From the NCBI GenBank assembly GCA_030737875.1, contig CM060910.1, forward strand, positions 617,223,303-617,287,302: a stretch of 64,000 nucleotides of DNA, read 5' to 3'. The stretch is from Allium sativum. Its lineage: Eukaryota; Streptophyta; Magnoliopsida; Asparagales; Amaryllidaceae. The position numbers and the translations under genes are program-made. The notes under the pieces are model-generated. The model saw nothing but the letters and a program-made list of their open reading frames with translations. It was not told where the DNA came from and did no database searches. Positions 38,217-49,976 of the stretch are shown piece after piece (position 1 is the stretch's first letter; every line of letters begins with the position of its first letter).

Positions 38217-38640
38217 GGAGGGGGGTTTCTACACACGGATCGAGGAGGAGGTGCTTTGGAGGTCGGCGGTGGCTCTCCTCGTTGGCGGCAGCGTATTTGG
38301 GTTAAGGGAAGGGTGGTTTCCACGTCACGTCGGAGGATAGAAGAGGAGAGAGAACGGGGAGGAGGAGGCGGAGGGGCAAGATGGCCTGAAGGGGAGGCGG
38401 CCATGGGGGTTCGCGGCCAGGGCAGGCACGGCGGCTGATCTCATCGAGGTGGGGGTGTCGATGAAGGGGCGTGCGCGTTGCATTTAGGGAGGGATTGGAG
38501 AGGGGGCACGAGAGGAGAGAGGAAGGGCTAGGGGTGGATCGCTAGGAATGGCGGCGGCGGTCCCCCCCCCCCCCCCAGAGGTGCGGCGCGGTTCCAGCGA
38601 TCCTCAATCGCTTTTCTTCTTCTTTATTTTCTGTAACCCG
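38217..38640 (-). other. GC-rich leader of element C
   Basis: A sharply GC-rich island in an otherwise AT-rich LTR, located between the TATA box and the splice donor. Minus-strand frames here (70 codons; 64, 100 and 155 codons in the copy at 62876-63431) encode Pro/Arg/Ser-rich sequence and differ in length between the two LTRs through indels. I therefore treat it as an untranslated first exon rather than a gene. It includes a run of C (about 38562-38576). Confidence 0.5.
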
Positions 38641-38684
38641 TTTGCGGGTTTTGAAGAGAGAAAGGGGGGTTGGCCCCTTTTTTC

Positions 38685-38700
38685 TATTATATATATATTA
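38685..38700 (-). promoter_or_regulatory. TATA box of C's 3' LTR
   Basis: Minus strand TAATATATATATAATA upstream of the GC-rich leader. The active 5' copy is at about 63416-63430. Confidence 0.5.
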
Positions 38701-39579
38701 ATCAATTATTCCCAAAAAGTGATATTTAAATTCGATGTCCAAACGAGACCCAACGACTGTCGCCCCTAGCTAATTACCCTTATTCCGAACACGATGGGGT
38801 ATGTTTCATCAGCTGTTTCAGCAGTTTTGATCAGTTTTCATTTAAATTAAAATGTAAATCTATATATTCAATTTTAAACGTACTTTTTAATTTATCGGGG
38901 TCACATACGGATTCTAAAAATTCCGAAAAAATTATTTCTAGCTTCGTATTGACGATACGGTCTGAAAATAACTAATTTCGTCAAATTTGGAAACCGTTTG
39001 AAAACTGGCCAAATGCTCAATCGAATTTGACTGAAACTGTTAAAACACGTTTTCTTTTGCCACGCTCACATATTAATCCCAAAAATTATGAATTCTGGAA
39101 TATAGTAATATCTTGACATCCCAAATCCAACAAAAGTGGTTTCATCAAAAACGGAGGTCGTTTGCAAAATTTTCATTTTTAAGGGCTATATTTCCATAGC
39201 GATTATTCTGAAATTTCAACTGGGCGTAACTTATTATCCCCGCTATGAAATTTCAATTTTCGGATTCGTTGGAAATATATTTTAAAATAGATTCTAATAT
39301 TTTTGGTTTCACTAAAATCCGATTTATTTCGAATCCTGTACATTCATTTGAAATTTGAAATTGAATTTTCAAACTACTGCGCCATTTTCAATTCCTTTTA
39401 TAATTTAAAATAAATATTTATATTCTAACGACGATTCAAATAAATATATACGTTTTAATTCTATTCAAAATAATTTTTTCATCGTAATTATTTAAAATAA
39501 TTCATTTTAAATATTCAAAATTCATCAAAATTGCCAAAATAAAACTTTTAAATTGGTTCGGATTTTCCGGGTTGTTACA

Positions 39580-40630
39580 TTCTCCCCCACTTAAAATCTT
39601 TTCTTCCTCAGAAAGGAAGGGAGCTGAAAGTTGTTTACTAACCAACTCAACTTTCATTATTTTCATTATGGCTTAAGTTCTTCAACTTTTCAGTTTGTAA
39701 GAATTTTCCAATTCTTCAAAAATTTGGCTAACACCCTAAATTTTCGAAAAATTTCGCCATAACCTCCATTGTACGGGAGCACGGGGAAAATCCCCAAACC
39801 GCTACACAGGCCTTTTCGATCCAAAACGAAAAAGAAACAACTAAGCGGCTAGCCAATCGGCTCATAAAATCATTAAAAACCCCAAGAAATACAATAAACA
39901 TGTACCTATTTGTCGGGCAAACAATTGTATTCCTCTTCTTTGGCCTCCTTACTATGACCTATTCACACATATATATGTACATGCATGCATTTCCAAACAA
40001 TTTTCAATTCAGTTCAATATTTGGTTCAATTTGGCCTAAATTTACCTTTCTTTCACATAATGGTTTAAATGAATAATCACCCAACACAACCATCAATCAA
40101 TTAGTGAATTAATATTTCAAATTCATAATTTTGATATATATACAAAAATCATGTTTTTGATGCCAATTCACAACAATACCCAATCTAATTTTGGTTCTCA
40201 CACCAGTCAATTGGAATCGTGTAGAAATCCCACTTTCGAAACTCGAGCACTAATATTGATGATGGGTACCCATCATCAGAATCATCCCCGGGTTACTAGA
40301 GTGTGATTCTATATCTATCCAGTATATCCAAACTTCGAATACACGTTTGCAAGGCGTATATGCAAAATCTTTATATATTGGATTATCCAAATTCAATACA
40401 TATAAAGATATTCAAATACGTATAAAATGGTTTAAATTTTCAAAACAATATTTGTTTTCATTTTCATTTGAAAAATATACTCTTCACACTCATTTTAGGA
40501 TACTACTGATCCCATCTCTAACGAGTCATTCTCACTGGATATTACTAATACAATCTCTGATGAATTCTTTCGTTTGGTTATAGTGTGTCTTGTTCTCCGA
40601 GCTCTGTAAACCAAAGCTCTGATACAAAAA
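39580..40630 (-). other. Element C internal region, 1051 bp, non-coding, with purine tract and decayed primer site
   Basis: Next to the 3' LTR the minus strand reads TTTTAAGTGGGGGAGAA, the polypurine tract. Next to the 5' LTR it reads TTTTTGTATCAGAGC (40616-40630), the initiator-Met primer site with its TGG start altered. No frame with retrotransposon motifs. About 39700-39870 is homologous to element B's internal region. Confidence 0.75.
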
Positions 40631-42659
40631 TGAGACGACCCGAACTTCCCCGTAAAGGAAAGAATGAATTTCTTTGAGAACAAGACGAATCAAAACACAA
40701 ATAGAAGAACATTTCATTGTTTATTACAAAAATTCCATCAGAATACAAGAATATACAGAGTATGAATAAATAATATACATCAGAAAATATCAGAGATTAC
40801 AATACATTACATAGCAGCGGAAAATAATACATAAACACAACTGAAAGAGATAAACGGATACAGAGCTTTCCGAATATCATTGCAGCTGTAAACCAGGATT
40901 CTGTGAATATAAATCTGCAAAACCAAAACTACTAGCTGCCCATGTGGAAAATAGGGGCACCCAGAGTTTAGGTTAAAATAAAAAACTCCAGGTCAGTCAT
41001 GTGACTAGTGTGAGAACTAAAACAGTTATTTAAAATTTTACTTTAAAAGAGAGTAATTCAAGGGACTACGCCGTATGACACGGAGCGGGTTTCCTCCCAA
41101 GAATACTAGTGCATAGAATAAACAACGCAATGCTTTTTGGAAAAATGAAGCTATTATAAGACTCAGGTCCCATCACACAATGCATCGCAAGCCGAGGATA
41201 GAGTTTTACCTTATAATAGCCAAACATGCTTGGTACGTTTAAAACAAATCATTTTGATACTATTATAGTATAAAGTGTATAAAAACAACTTCAAATATAA
41301 ATGTATCAATCATAGACGGCATAATGCCCCATACCACTATGTCGCCATACTAGGCTCTATAATCAAAACCGAAATATCACATATTGGAAATAGGATTTCC
41401 GTCATGAGTCGAGGCCAAGGGCAAGCTTCTCACCGACTTCGAGACACTCTAGCAAATGCCTCTAGATTCCCAGCAGAGAGCCCTTAGAATCGGATGGGCC
41501 GGTCCTCCCTTACGGTTGAGGATTATTTATTCCTGAACACACATTTCCTGGTCCTATTGGACCTAACCATCGGCTCCGAAGAGACCGATATATCTGTGGC
41601 GCCTTGCATTCCAACATCCACAAAGGTATAATAATCAACGATGTCATGGCAAGTAAAACGCCGACACCACCCATAACTAGAAGGAAATGTCGTGTTCTCC
41701 CAGCGGTCCTTATCCCGTTTTTAACTCATACCGAGGTGTGAGGCTCCCGAATTAACGCTATACACAAAGCTACGCTGTAGTAAAGCCGTGCTTTGATCAT
41801 CTACCACAAGACTCTGCTTTTCAACAAATGCCTTGATCACTGCATCTCAGCATGCCACACAGGCAATTCATGCCATGCGACTGATATCTATCGATATATA
41901 ACCTCTAAGCTCGTACGTCTCAGAGAAGAGCGTTAAGCAAGAGAATAAATTCTCCGCCACCAAACAGATATATATTTAATAGACATCAATCAGCATAGAA
42001 TAAAATCCAATGTCAGACACACAATCCATTTATAAGTCCGTTCTGGGTCTGAATGAAACGGAGGCACCTTGTTCCTTCCCCACATGTCCAATACATGGGA
42101 GAGGTCCTCGCATTTCCGTCTATCTCCAAGTACGCCTGGAAGATCACCACTTATTACCTCGGCTTGGGTGTACAGCCCAATTAAGACATCAGTAATCGTC
42201 CAAACAATGTGAAGACCTCCGTTCTTCAACCACCGTCTTCATCGTCGAAATATCATTGAATCAGTTATTCAGAATGGATATAAACCCGGCCTTTTCGAAT
42301 AACTCACGTACATAATAAACAAGTGCTATAAACCACAACATACGCCTCATTCCAATTTTGAATATTATTTTATTCAAATATTCACATACTTTGGGAAAGA
42401 TTCCCATTAATTTGACCAAAGATAAATTCTTTAAATTTATTCTTTAATCTTCCTTTGGATATCAATTCAAACCATATCCTATCTTTAACTGGGTTAAAGA
42501 ACCAATGTCATTTAAAACACGGTTCATGATAAACCCAAAATCACATTCCATTCCATCAGCCTCTAATCGTAAATTAGCAAGTACACAATTCCCTAAGTAT
42601 TAACCCCGAAGGCTGAAACCAACATCAGATCAATACCCAAGAAACCATTCAACTTAAAT
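40631..42659 (-). repeat. Element C 5' LTR, part 1 (primer-site end)
   Basis: Starts TGAGACGACCCGAACTTCC and follows 33401-35410 closely, with the CAGCGGAAAATA box at about 40813 and the palindrome CAGTCATGTGACT at about 40995. Broken at 42659 by element D; bases 42655-42659 (TAAAT) are D's left target duplication. Confidence 0.9.
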
Positions 42660-45600
42660 TGTAATGTCCCGCCTTTTTGACCACTTTAAACCAGTAATTA
42701 AACCAATTTAAAATGTCCAAATCGACGGATCGTTATTTAGCTTATAAAGTTTAAAATATAAAATCAATACAGAAAACACAGAATAAATGGATAACACACT
42801 ATTGAACCACAAAGTGAAACTTTTATAAATCATAATTTTTTTAATATACAAACTTTTCTATACAGCGGAATATAAAATACAGATCGAATACAGAAAAAAT
42901 ATTATTGTTTTAAAACTTCAGAGCACATGTCTTCGGAACCCCAGCTTCACCAATCTTCGAATCCTAAGCTGAAATCTTTAAATTTGTAATGCTCGGGTCT
43001 GACCCAAGAATTCCATGCAAAAACATAAAACACTCGAGTCAAGATTAATCATAGTTCAAGTAAATTAACTTCAATGTAAACTGAAATATAATAGTTAATT
43101 CTAACATCGAATATATCTTATGCCAATCGTCCTGTACACAAAGATGTAATATCTACTTGGTATCAAGTACAATATCTTCAGGAAACGATGGTCATGAGAG
43201 CTTGCCTATCCACACGTGTATGCACGTGTGGACGGCCTCAGCTTCGCAAACCAAACATGAGATGATAACATAGCAACTTGGGACGAAATAAATGGCATGT
43301 ACGTTTATGTATACACGTATGCCGAGAATATGTATATACACATACGGTAGTTCATATATACACATATTCATCGGCCACCACATATATACAAAATGCATGC
43401 TTGGAATAAACAAGAAATGCACAACAGGGTGTGTAAATATCCGAGTATCACACCCCTGGAACTGCCGAAATGAGTTTATCATAATAAGATCAAAGTGATC
43501 TACGTGAATGAGATTCCATGTGTGGCAGCAAAGAGTAACATGTTGCAAGGTCAAACCACATTTCGAATAGCAGTGTATGACAAACCAGGGACTCTTTCAG
43601 GTTTCTTGTACATACAGGCAGGCCAAATGGAGATTCCATATGAATGTGGAAAACCATATAATTAAGTATGGCCATATCAATTAGATAAATCTGTACTAAA
43701 CATATACATTACTGGACACACAAGTGTGCTGACTACCGATAATATAAAGGAACCATGTCACATGGCAATTTCTTTATGCATGTATAGACTAAACTATTAA
43801 ATACAAGGCATGCATTGATAGGGTGCAGGAATTTTCTTTTAACCAGTAACTAAATTAAACAATATACCTCATTCTATGTTGGAAGTTAACAAGGCATAGC
43901 AAGTGAGACAAGCCTACAAATAGGCATCGAGTTTAATGCATTGTCTGGCAAATACATTCGAGATTTTTTTTTCATTTTCCCATAAGGCGGAGGATATGTT
44001 GTAGACAATAAAAATGAGGATACACATATTTTATGACCCAAAAGCTTGCATGCACACATTTGTAACCCAAACAGGTATACGCAAGTTAACAAATGTAGTT
44101 GGGGTGAACTTTAGATAAGGATGGATGACATGATGCATCACTTCCAGTGAATAATCAGGCATACTAGAAAATAATTAGGGAATATTTCAGAAAATAACCG
44201 TACATTTATGCTACAGGTTAAAGATAATGTCCAAACCCTTTGGCTTATTATTCCTTTTCGATGAAAACTAGTTATACAGTTGCATATATATATGCATCAT
44301 CTCGTATATCACTGAGAATAGATTCAATTGACAAAGGGAGCTCACTTACTAATATAGTTCATAGTTTTTATGTTATCCTGCAGGTTTTGGCTATTTCCAG
44401 TTTCACGGTTTTTTCAGGGGACTTAAGTATTACTTAACTTAAGATTTTACAAGTTTTGGCTATAAACTATTTTAAAAATAAAGAATTGGTGATCCATAAA
44501 ATTCCTACACTAAATTATACAAGTTCATATGTCTTCCGAGCTAGAACTAACAGGTTCCACTACAGCATATATGGATGGCTTAAGGGTGATTCACAAGTTA
44601 AAAACAACATATACCATGTCAAGAGTTCATACATATTTTTGTACTGCTGCTAGTTGGCATGCTCAACATAAATAGATGTGTCATATATATGTATTCAATT
44701 ACATGGGTAAGAGTGAGTAACAAGGTATGGTATATGTATATGGTCTCACAGCAAGCACAAACATAACGAGAATGAGGCAAAATGAATAATCATGTCGACT
44801 TAAGTTTACATATAAATGTACATATTTATCAACAAAATGTTCAAGTGGTAAACCTGTTTCAGGGGAAATAAGTTTCAGGATTTACTGAGCAACAACATAC
44901 ATCATATGCAAGTTTGTTTCTTTGGTTTGCAGACAGTTCCAACTTGCTCAATGGTCATTCAACTTCAAGTTCCAGCATATATTTCAGTTTTAAAAACAAC
45001 ACAACAAGACTTTACAGGATATATTGGTACAGTTATGAATCCAAATGTCCTCTAGCACACACGGATTTTGTATACACATGTTTAGCACGGCAAAAGGAAA
45101 TCAAGGTAATATTTAGCGCAAGCAATCATTAGCAGTAGGCATACTTCACGGTGTTCAAATCAGAACCATGATGGAAAGGTTGGTAAAACAAACAATGGTT
45201 TTACTATTTTATTTAGTTCATATCGAAGTTAAAATTCTTGAAACTAAAATCCATTGTGAGTTAATACTCACCTCAAAACGACGAATAAGATGCAGCGACA
45301 GATTTTGGGGTGCCGAAGTTCATCAGAAATAAACACAGCTACGTTCATGGCTTAGTTGCGGCTCGAGGAGATTCGGTGGGACCTGCAATGTTGGCGTGCA
45401 GGTTGGCTCCGACTAAGGAAGAAACGGCACCCGCAGACGGCGATGTGTCTCCACCGAGGTGGAGGAGCAAGGACGCGGTGGCCATACTCATCGATTTGGG
45501 GAGAAATCGAATTTTCCGAGGCCATTAAAAGGAAAGAGAGAATCAATTTTTTCCCTTCTGAATGAATTTGGGGGAAAATCTGTCTTTTTTATAGAAGTGA

Positions 45601-45723
45601 AACTGTGCGGATGAGAACAATGTTACGTCGTATAAGGTTAGGGTAGGGGATATTATCAAATAATAGGTCGGCACGATGTTATCTGAGGGAGGTGATATTT
45701 ACGTTTAATTTAATAATGAATTT
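42660..45723 (-). repeat. Element D 3' LTR, part 1
   Basis: Matches 56613-59643 closely. Contains the ACAGCGGAATATAAAAT box (about 42862), a decayed AATGCTCGGGT hairpin (about 42988), a GC-richer leader (about 45300-45545), the donor TTTTGAG/GTGAGT (exon end 45272) and the TATA box TATAAAAAA (45585-45593). Several frames of 60-120 codons in either strand are conserved between the two copies only because the LTRs are young; none has a recognisable domain. Confidence 0.85.
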
Positions 45724-45764
45724 CACTACACCATAATGGCCATTTGGCAACTCTTATTTTTTTC

Positions 45765-45875
45765 AACTGCCAACACTTATTTGTGTTGTAGACTAGTGAC
45801 ACTTGTATGTGTTGTTATAGTAAAAATATGTCACCAAAAATGTGCCAACACTTATATGTGTTGATATGCCTGGTC
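45765..45875. repeat. Left subterminal repeats of the CACTA
   Basis: CAACACTTATTTGTGTTG, GACACTTGTATGTGTTG and CAACACTTATATGTGTTG, three near-palindromes close to the left end. They are related to the repeats at the right end, as expected for transposase-binding sites. Confidence 0.75.
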
Positions 45876-45985
45876 AACCCTTATATTCTGAGGGTAAAAT
45901 TGTAAGTTCTTACTCATAACCTAATCACTACCCTCCCTAACGCTTATTCCTCCAGAGGCCGCTTCATAAGCAAATTAAAATAAAA

Positions 45986-46242
45986 ATGCGATCCCTAAAT
46001 CTCATCGATACCAATATTAGCGACGATATCATCGGCAATATTAAGGATTTTGGATTTCTGAAATCAGTATTAGTCTCTCAAATCCTCTCTTCTCTGCCCG
46101 TTTCTCAATCATCGACTTCGAATTGGGGCTACATTGATACGGCTTCAGAGACTTTTTCTTCGCAAATTAGGGGGAATCGGCTTCGTCTTTGTGTGAATTA
46201 CGGTTTCAAGGAATCACGACTTCTAGGAATCACAATAATAGG
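45986..46242 (+). CDS. Possible first exon of the CACTA-borne transcript, unrecognised
   Basis: A 118-codon frame begins at ATG 45986. Its last part reads into a probable intron after ATAATAG/GTAAAA near 46242. I do not recognise the product: the sequence MRSLNLIDTNISDDIIG and what follows has no motif known to me. Just downstream (46340-46640) there is nothing recognisable, and 46770-47075 contains a direct duplication. It may be a 5' untranslated exon that happens to be open. Confidence 0.25.
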
Positions 46243-46770
46243 TAAAAAATTAATTTCAGTTTCGTTGTGTTTCAAGTTAACTTGTTACATCAGATTTCAA
46301 CAAACATTGTTTATCTTTTCACACTTCTATGTTTACTCATAAAGACATGGTGATTGAGAGATTCGCGTTTCAGATCTGACCTCCTTGAATCACTAAAGCC
46401 TTAGAAATTAGGCAATTGGGAGATTCGCGTTTCAGATCTCAAATATGTATATTAATTGTTTCAGGTCTGTTAGAATGGTGAACATTCTTACTGAATAAAA
46501 TGCTAGAAAATTACTAAATAAAAACAAGTTGATTGGAAATCGGATAAGAAAGATTGGAAATCGGATAAGAAGTCATGGTAACTGATCATAAGCCTTTCGC
46601 GAGTTGTGATCGAATCAAAATGGTGAATAAATAGGCACGTTAGAGGTTTTTGGCATATAGGTTGTTGTGCTTCTAGCATAATATTGAATCATAAATCTAA
46701 TGATCAAATCGCAATAGGAGTTTTTATCTTCATTATATGGAAAATCTTGAATTATTTGGAAGTCGTGCAC

Positions 46771-47075
46771 AAATATATAGCTGTTTTTACAGTTCGGTTT
46801 AATTTGCTTTTAATCTTCCTTTTTGTTGTGGTTCAGTTATCGTGTTTCCACTTAGGATACAAAGATTTAGATTGTGATGAAATGATGTCTTCACTACTAT
46901 TGTGTGTATGCAAACCTAAGAGCACTGTGTCCAATGCTGTGCATATGATTATGAATGTAAAACTCATAAACTGTGTCCTCTACAAAGATTTAGCTGTTTT
47001 TACATTTCGGTTTAATTTGCTTTTAATCTTCCTTTTTGTTATGAACTTATTAAAATACAAAGATTTAGATTATGT
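46771..47075. repeat. Direct duplication inside the CACTA
   Basis: GGTTTAATTTGCTTTTAATC with CTTCCTTTTTGTT, followed by ATACAAAGATTTAGATT, occurs at about 46795-46875 and again at about 47008-47072, about 213 bp apart. The overlapping 150-codon frame is a consequence of this duplication and shows no domain. Confidence 0.7.
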
Positions 47076-47157
47076 GGCAGAACTCACATTTTCTTCATTC
47101 TTTAAACATGATTTCATTTACATCTATAAGTTGTGATTGGTCATATTTTTATTGCAG

Positions 47158-47268
47158 TGAAATGGGAGCAACTCCATGGTGCGGTTGAGGAATCACCAAC
47201 TCGCCACCCTATGCCATCTCACCAAGTTGTATATAAGCTTCGTATTTATTCGCTTGACAAGGCTACGT
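47158..47268 (+). pseudogene. Exon-like segment, unrecognised
   Basis: Flanked by TTTTTATTGCAG and GTAAGTTTT, good plant splice sites. One frame is open through it and reads KWEQLHGAVEESPTRHPMPS and onward to YKLRIYSLDKAT. I do not recognise the source gene. A second shorter candidate exon follows after the repeat array, at 47771-47822 (acceptor CATTTCAG, donor GTAAGC), with an open frame reading QVRFVWKRLVRVGSNV. Confidence 0.4.
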
Positions 47269-47369
47269 AAGTTTTAAATTCTGCGTAATTTTTTGAGAGA
47301 CTGGTTGTTAAATGCACCTTGATGATTATGGTTTTGGTATGATATACATTTCACTTTCACCTGCAAGCT

Positions 47370-47672
47370 CGTTCTTTTGCTTGCTGCAAGATCATGCTTG
47401 TGCTTGCTGCAAGTGTGCTTGCTTCTGCAAGCTTGCGCTTGCTGCAAGCAAGCATGCCTCAGCTTGCTACGAATTTGCTTCAGCTTGCTGCAAGCAAGCT
47501 TTTGCTTGCTGCATGCAAGTAAGTTTGTAAGCTTGAGCTTGCTTCAGCTTTGCTTCAAGCAAGCAATCTTGTGCTTGCTTCATGCAAGCAAGCTTGTGCT
47601 TGCTTCAGCTTTGCTTCAAGCAAGCAATCTTGTGCTTGCTTCATGCAAGCAAGCTTGTGCTTGCTTCAGGTA
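47370..47672. repeat. GCTTGC/GCAAGC palindromic array
   Basis: Dense repeats of CTTGCTTCAAGCAAGC, TGCTTGCTGCAAG and close relatives, both orientations mixed. Two 61-bp higher-order copies lie at about 47549-47609 and 47610-47669. Overlapping open frames (Cys/Ala/Leu-rich) arise from the repetition. Located in a putative intron between two candidate exons. Confidence 0.85.
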
Positions 47673-48266
47673 GGAAATTCTAAGTTGATTCTTTCTTTAT
47701 TTTCGCCTCTTTCACATGATTATTGTAAATTAAAAATGGTCTAATAAGCTTTTTTCTTGTTGCATTTCAGTTCAGGTTCGATTTGTTTGGAAACGCTTAG
47801 TCAGAGTTGGATCTAATGTTTGGTAAGCATTGTTGCTTTATTTACTCGATATGTTATACCTTTCATTAAGTGTATGTGTGTACTTATACTTCATGTATAA
47901 ATTATGAAATACCATGCATAACAGTTGAATATTTCAAGAATGATTATTTTGGGGATAGCATGTTTCAGTATTTACATCCTAAATCATCATAAATATGATG
48001 TTTCACATGTTTGATCTCTGAGGGAGTCAATATATGTTTAAATGTCCCCATTTGCCGAAAACCCAAAATTCCAGTTAACTTCTCCATAACAGACTACTGT
48101 GTTCTCCTGATTTTTCTGTGTTGAGTTCATTAAATGCATTGTTTTTTCATGTACTTATTAAAAACAAGTTTCAGTTTTAAACTGAGTTGAGTTGAAACTC
48201 GGTTCCTTTTTCTTTCACAAATATAACAATGATATGCAGGCTAATCTGTAACATTGTCATTCATAG

Positions 48267-48368
48267 GATAAATCTGAATTTGAGCTTGCGACACTACCTG
48301 CACTGGTTCCAGTCTTGACTTCTGCTTCAGGTGACACACTTCTTTTACTCGTGAAGCATGCAGATCTG
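48267..48368 (+). pseudogene. SCYL2-like (SCY1-type pseudokinase) gene fragment
   Basis: A 34-codon piece includes [13 protein letters not shown] and [19 protein letters not shown]. This matches, from memory, the conserved HEAT-repeat part of plant SCY1-like 2 proteins, which act in clathrin-mediated trafficking. Only this short stretch is present: no kinase-like domain. It runs straight into an HMGR fragment in a different frame two bases further on. The segment sits in an exon-like unit whose donor is GAG/GTAAAT at 48490. It is a captured scrap with no independent function expected. Confidence 0.6.
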
Positions 48369-48370
48369 TC

Positions 48371-48490
48371 TTCATTACTACTGGACAAGACCCTGCACAA
48401 AATGTTGAGAGCTCTCACTGTATCACCATGATGGAAGCTGTGAATGATGGCAAAGATCTTCATATATCAGTTACAATGCCATCTATTGAG
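48371..48490 (+). pseudogene. HMG-CoA reductase (HMGR) gene fragment
   Basis: Forty codons read [18 protein letters not shown] and [16 protein letters not shown], a near-exact match to the catalytic domain of plant HMG-CoA reductase, the rate-limiting enzyme of the cytosolic mevalonate pathway. The piece stops just before the family's GTVGGGT motif, at a GAG/GTAAAT donor-like site. The membrane domain and the rest of the catalytic domain are absent. Its frame is shifted relative to the SCYL2-like piece before it, so the two do not form one continuous protein. High confidence in identity, none in enzyme function. Confidence 0.9.
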
Positions 48491-49605
48491 GTAAATCGTA
48501 TTAGTCATTTAACAGGAAATTTCATATTTATTTATAGTTTTACTACCCACTTACCTATGATCCCTATATGATTTCAAACTATAACTAAGCTTATATTCAA
48601 CTATAAATTAGAATTCTAACTGCTACACAATTAAACGTGAACTAGGTTTAAATGCAGTGTTAAAAGATAATTTGTATTTGCTGGATGATGATTACCAAAA
48701 TTGATGTTTTCTTTATTTGTCATAAGTTGACTTGCAATTATCAGCTATTTTTACAATAACTACGACCAATCTACAAATATCAAGCAATTTCTAGTTTCTT
48801 CTTGCTTGTTGTGGTTGGTCTTTACCTCTCACTATATTTTTTAGCTGATGATTATATATTTTGTGCAAATGGGATTTGCATATAGTTACTTTAAAAGGGT
48901 GCATGACTGGACTGGAGTAGTTCATTTTAGTGCTAGCTATATCAAGCAACATGTTGTTTTAGTGGGAGTCATTTTCTCAATAGGTGTACGAAAGACATAA
49001 AGGGTCATCTACATTTACCGTAAAGCAGTGGTTAAACATGATGTTTATTTTCTTTTACATGAATCTGAGAATGTTGCATAGTTTATTTTTTCTCTTTTTT
49101 CTATTCCCACATTTTTTTGGGTGCTTCCTGGAGCATATGTTTATAGAAGCTTAGCTTAAAGTTTTAAATCAAACTTCCAACCTAGTAAAACAACATGTTT
49201 GTTTTCCTGTTTGTAGTAATTTTTTTGGGCATGAAATGTCAATATTCCTTGCGTTTCGTGACCTCACATCTGTAAGAAAACAACTATGTTGCTGCTCTTG
49301 CTTTGTTTAATTTGAATAAGTAATTATCCCCCTTTATTGTATTGTCATGCATGAAGAAGCAAACTTATTTTACACAACAAAGTTTTCTAACATCATTTAT
49401 AAAGATTTTTTATCTTCTTCTAACAAAGACCGGATAGTTATTCAATCCTTGAATCAAATTACCTTTTTTTTAAGCTAATCATTTCACTTCTCACAGTATG
49501 TTCTATATGTTTCTTTTGATATTTCAAATAATATTATATTTTCCAAAATTCAGTGATTTTTCATGTTCCAAAAGAATATCATACACAAGTATAGTTATTT
49601 CTAAA

Positions 49606-49737
49606 AATTGACACTACAACATCTACTTCACTGAACACCTTCCGCTTGTTGGCCATGTTACTCATATTGCTACTCCTGAGTCGACAAGCAATCATGTGGC
49701 TTCAACATCCCAGTCTGTTCGCGATGCGCAACCTATG
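49606..49737 (+). pseudogene. Exon-like segment upstream of the AMSH fragment, unrecognised
   Basis: One frame is open: YFTEHLPLVGHVTHIATPES followed by a Ser/Gln-rich end DAQPM, then GTATCT. It might be part of the linker of the same AMSH-type gene or a separate captured piece; I cannot decide. The acceptor side is unclear. Confidence 0.35.
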
Positions 49738-49821
49738 GTATCTATTATGTGGCAAATTTATTATCGATTGTTTTATCTCAACTTACTTTTTCACGTGAAC
49801 TGGTTATTTAAATGAGTGCAG

Positions 49822-49884
49822 AGAGATCAAACTTTCTATGTTACAACAGTGATAATACCAAAGCAAGAAACAACTTCAAATTCT
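49822..49884 (+). pseudogene. AMSH-like deubiquitinase fragment, exon 1
   Basis: Twenty-one codons containing FYVTTVIIPKQETTSNS, flanked by ATGAGTGCAG and GTAAGT. It matches the start of the MPN+/JAMM catalytic domain of plant AMSH-type deubiquitinases, zinc proteases that trim ubiquitin chains in endosomal sorting. It continues in frame into the next exon at 49977. The intact splice sites and intron show that the piece was captured as genomic DNA, not through a processed RNA. Confidence 0.8.
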
Positions 49885-49976
49885 GTAAGTCTGCACGAAT
49901 TCAGTTTATCGGTTCTACCTTGCATATGTAATGCATGATTTATGCGGAAATTTATCCTTAATGGTTCATATTTCAG

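Larger units (their letters stand above)
33401..39579 (-). repeat. Element C 3' LTR, 6179 bp
   Basis: Starts TGAGACGGCCCGAAC and ends CCGGGTTGTTACA. Features in plus order: CAGCAGAAAATA box (about 33584), CAGTCATGTGACTG palindrome (about 33763), two tandem copies of the CCGAAGGCCGAAACCAACA module (about 35360-35440 and 35735-35815), the CCCAATACGCGTGTGGGGTT module (about 37113), an AT palindrome tract (37560-38170), a splice donor (38208), a GC-rich leader, and a TATA box (38685-38700). No convincing gene. Confidence 0.85.

Noticed and set aside
43192..43554. A 120-codon minus-strand frame, also present at 57145-57507
   Set aside because: Conserved between two LTR copies only because they are duplicates; no domain, and it overlaps a plus-strand frame of 68 codons.
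48240..48490. Functional HMG-CoA reductase or SCYL2 gene
   Set aside because: Only 40 and 34 codons are present, in different frames, inside a transposon.
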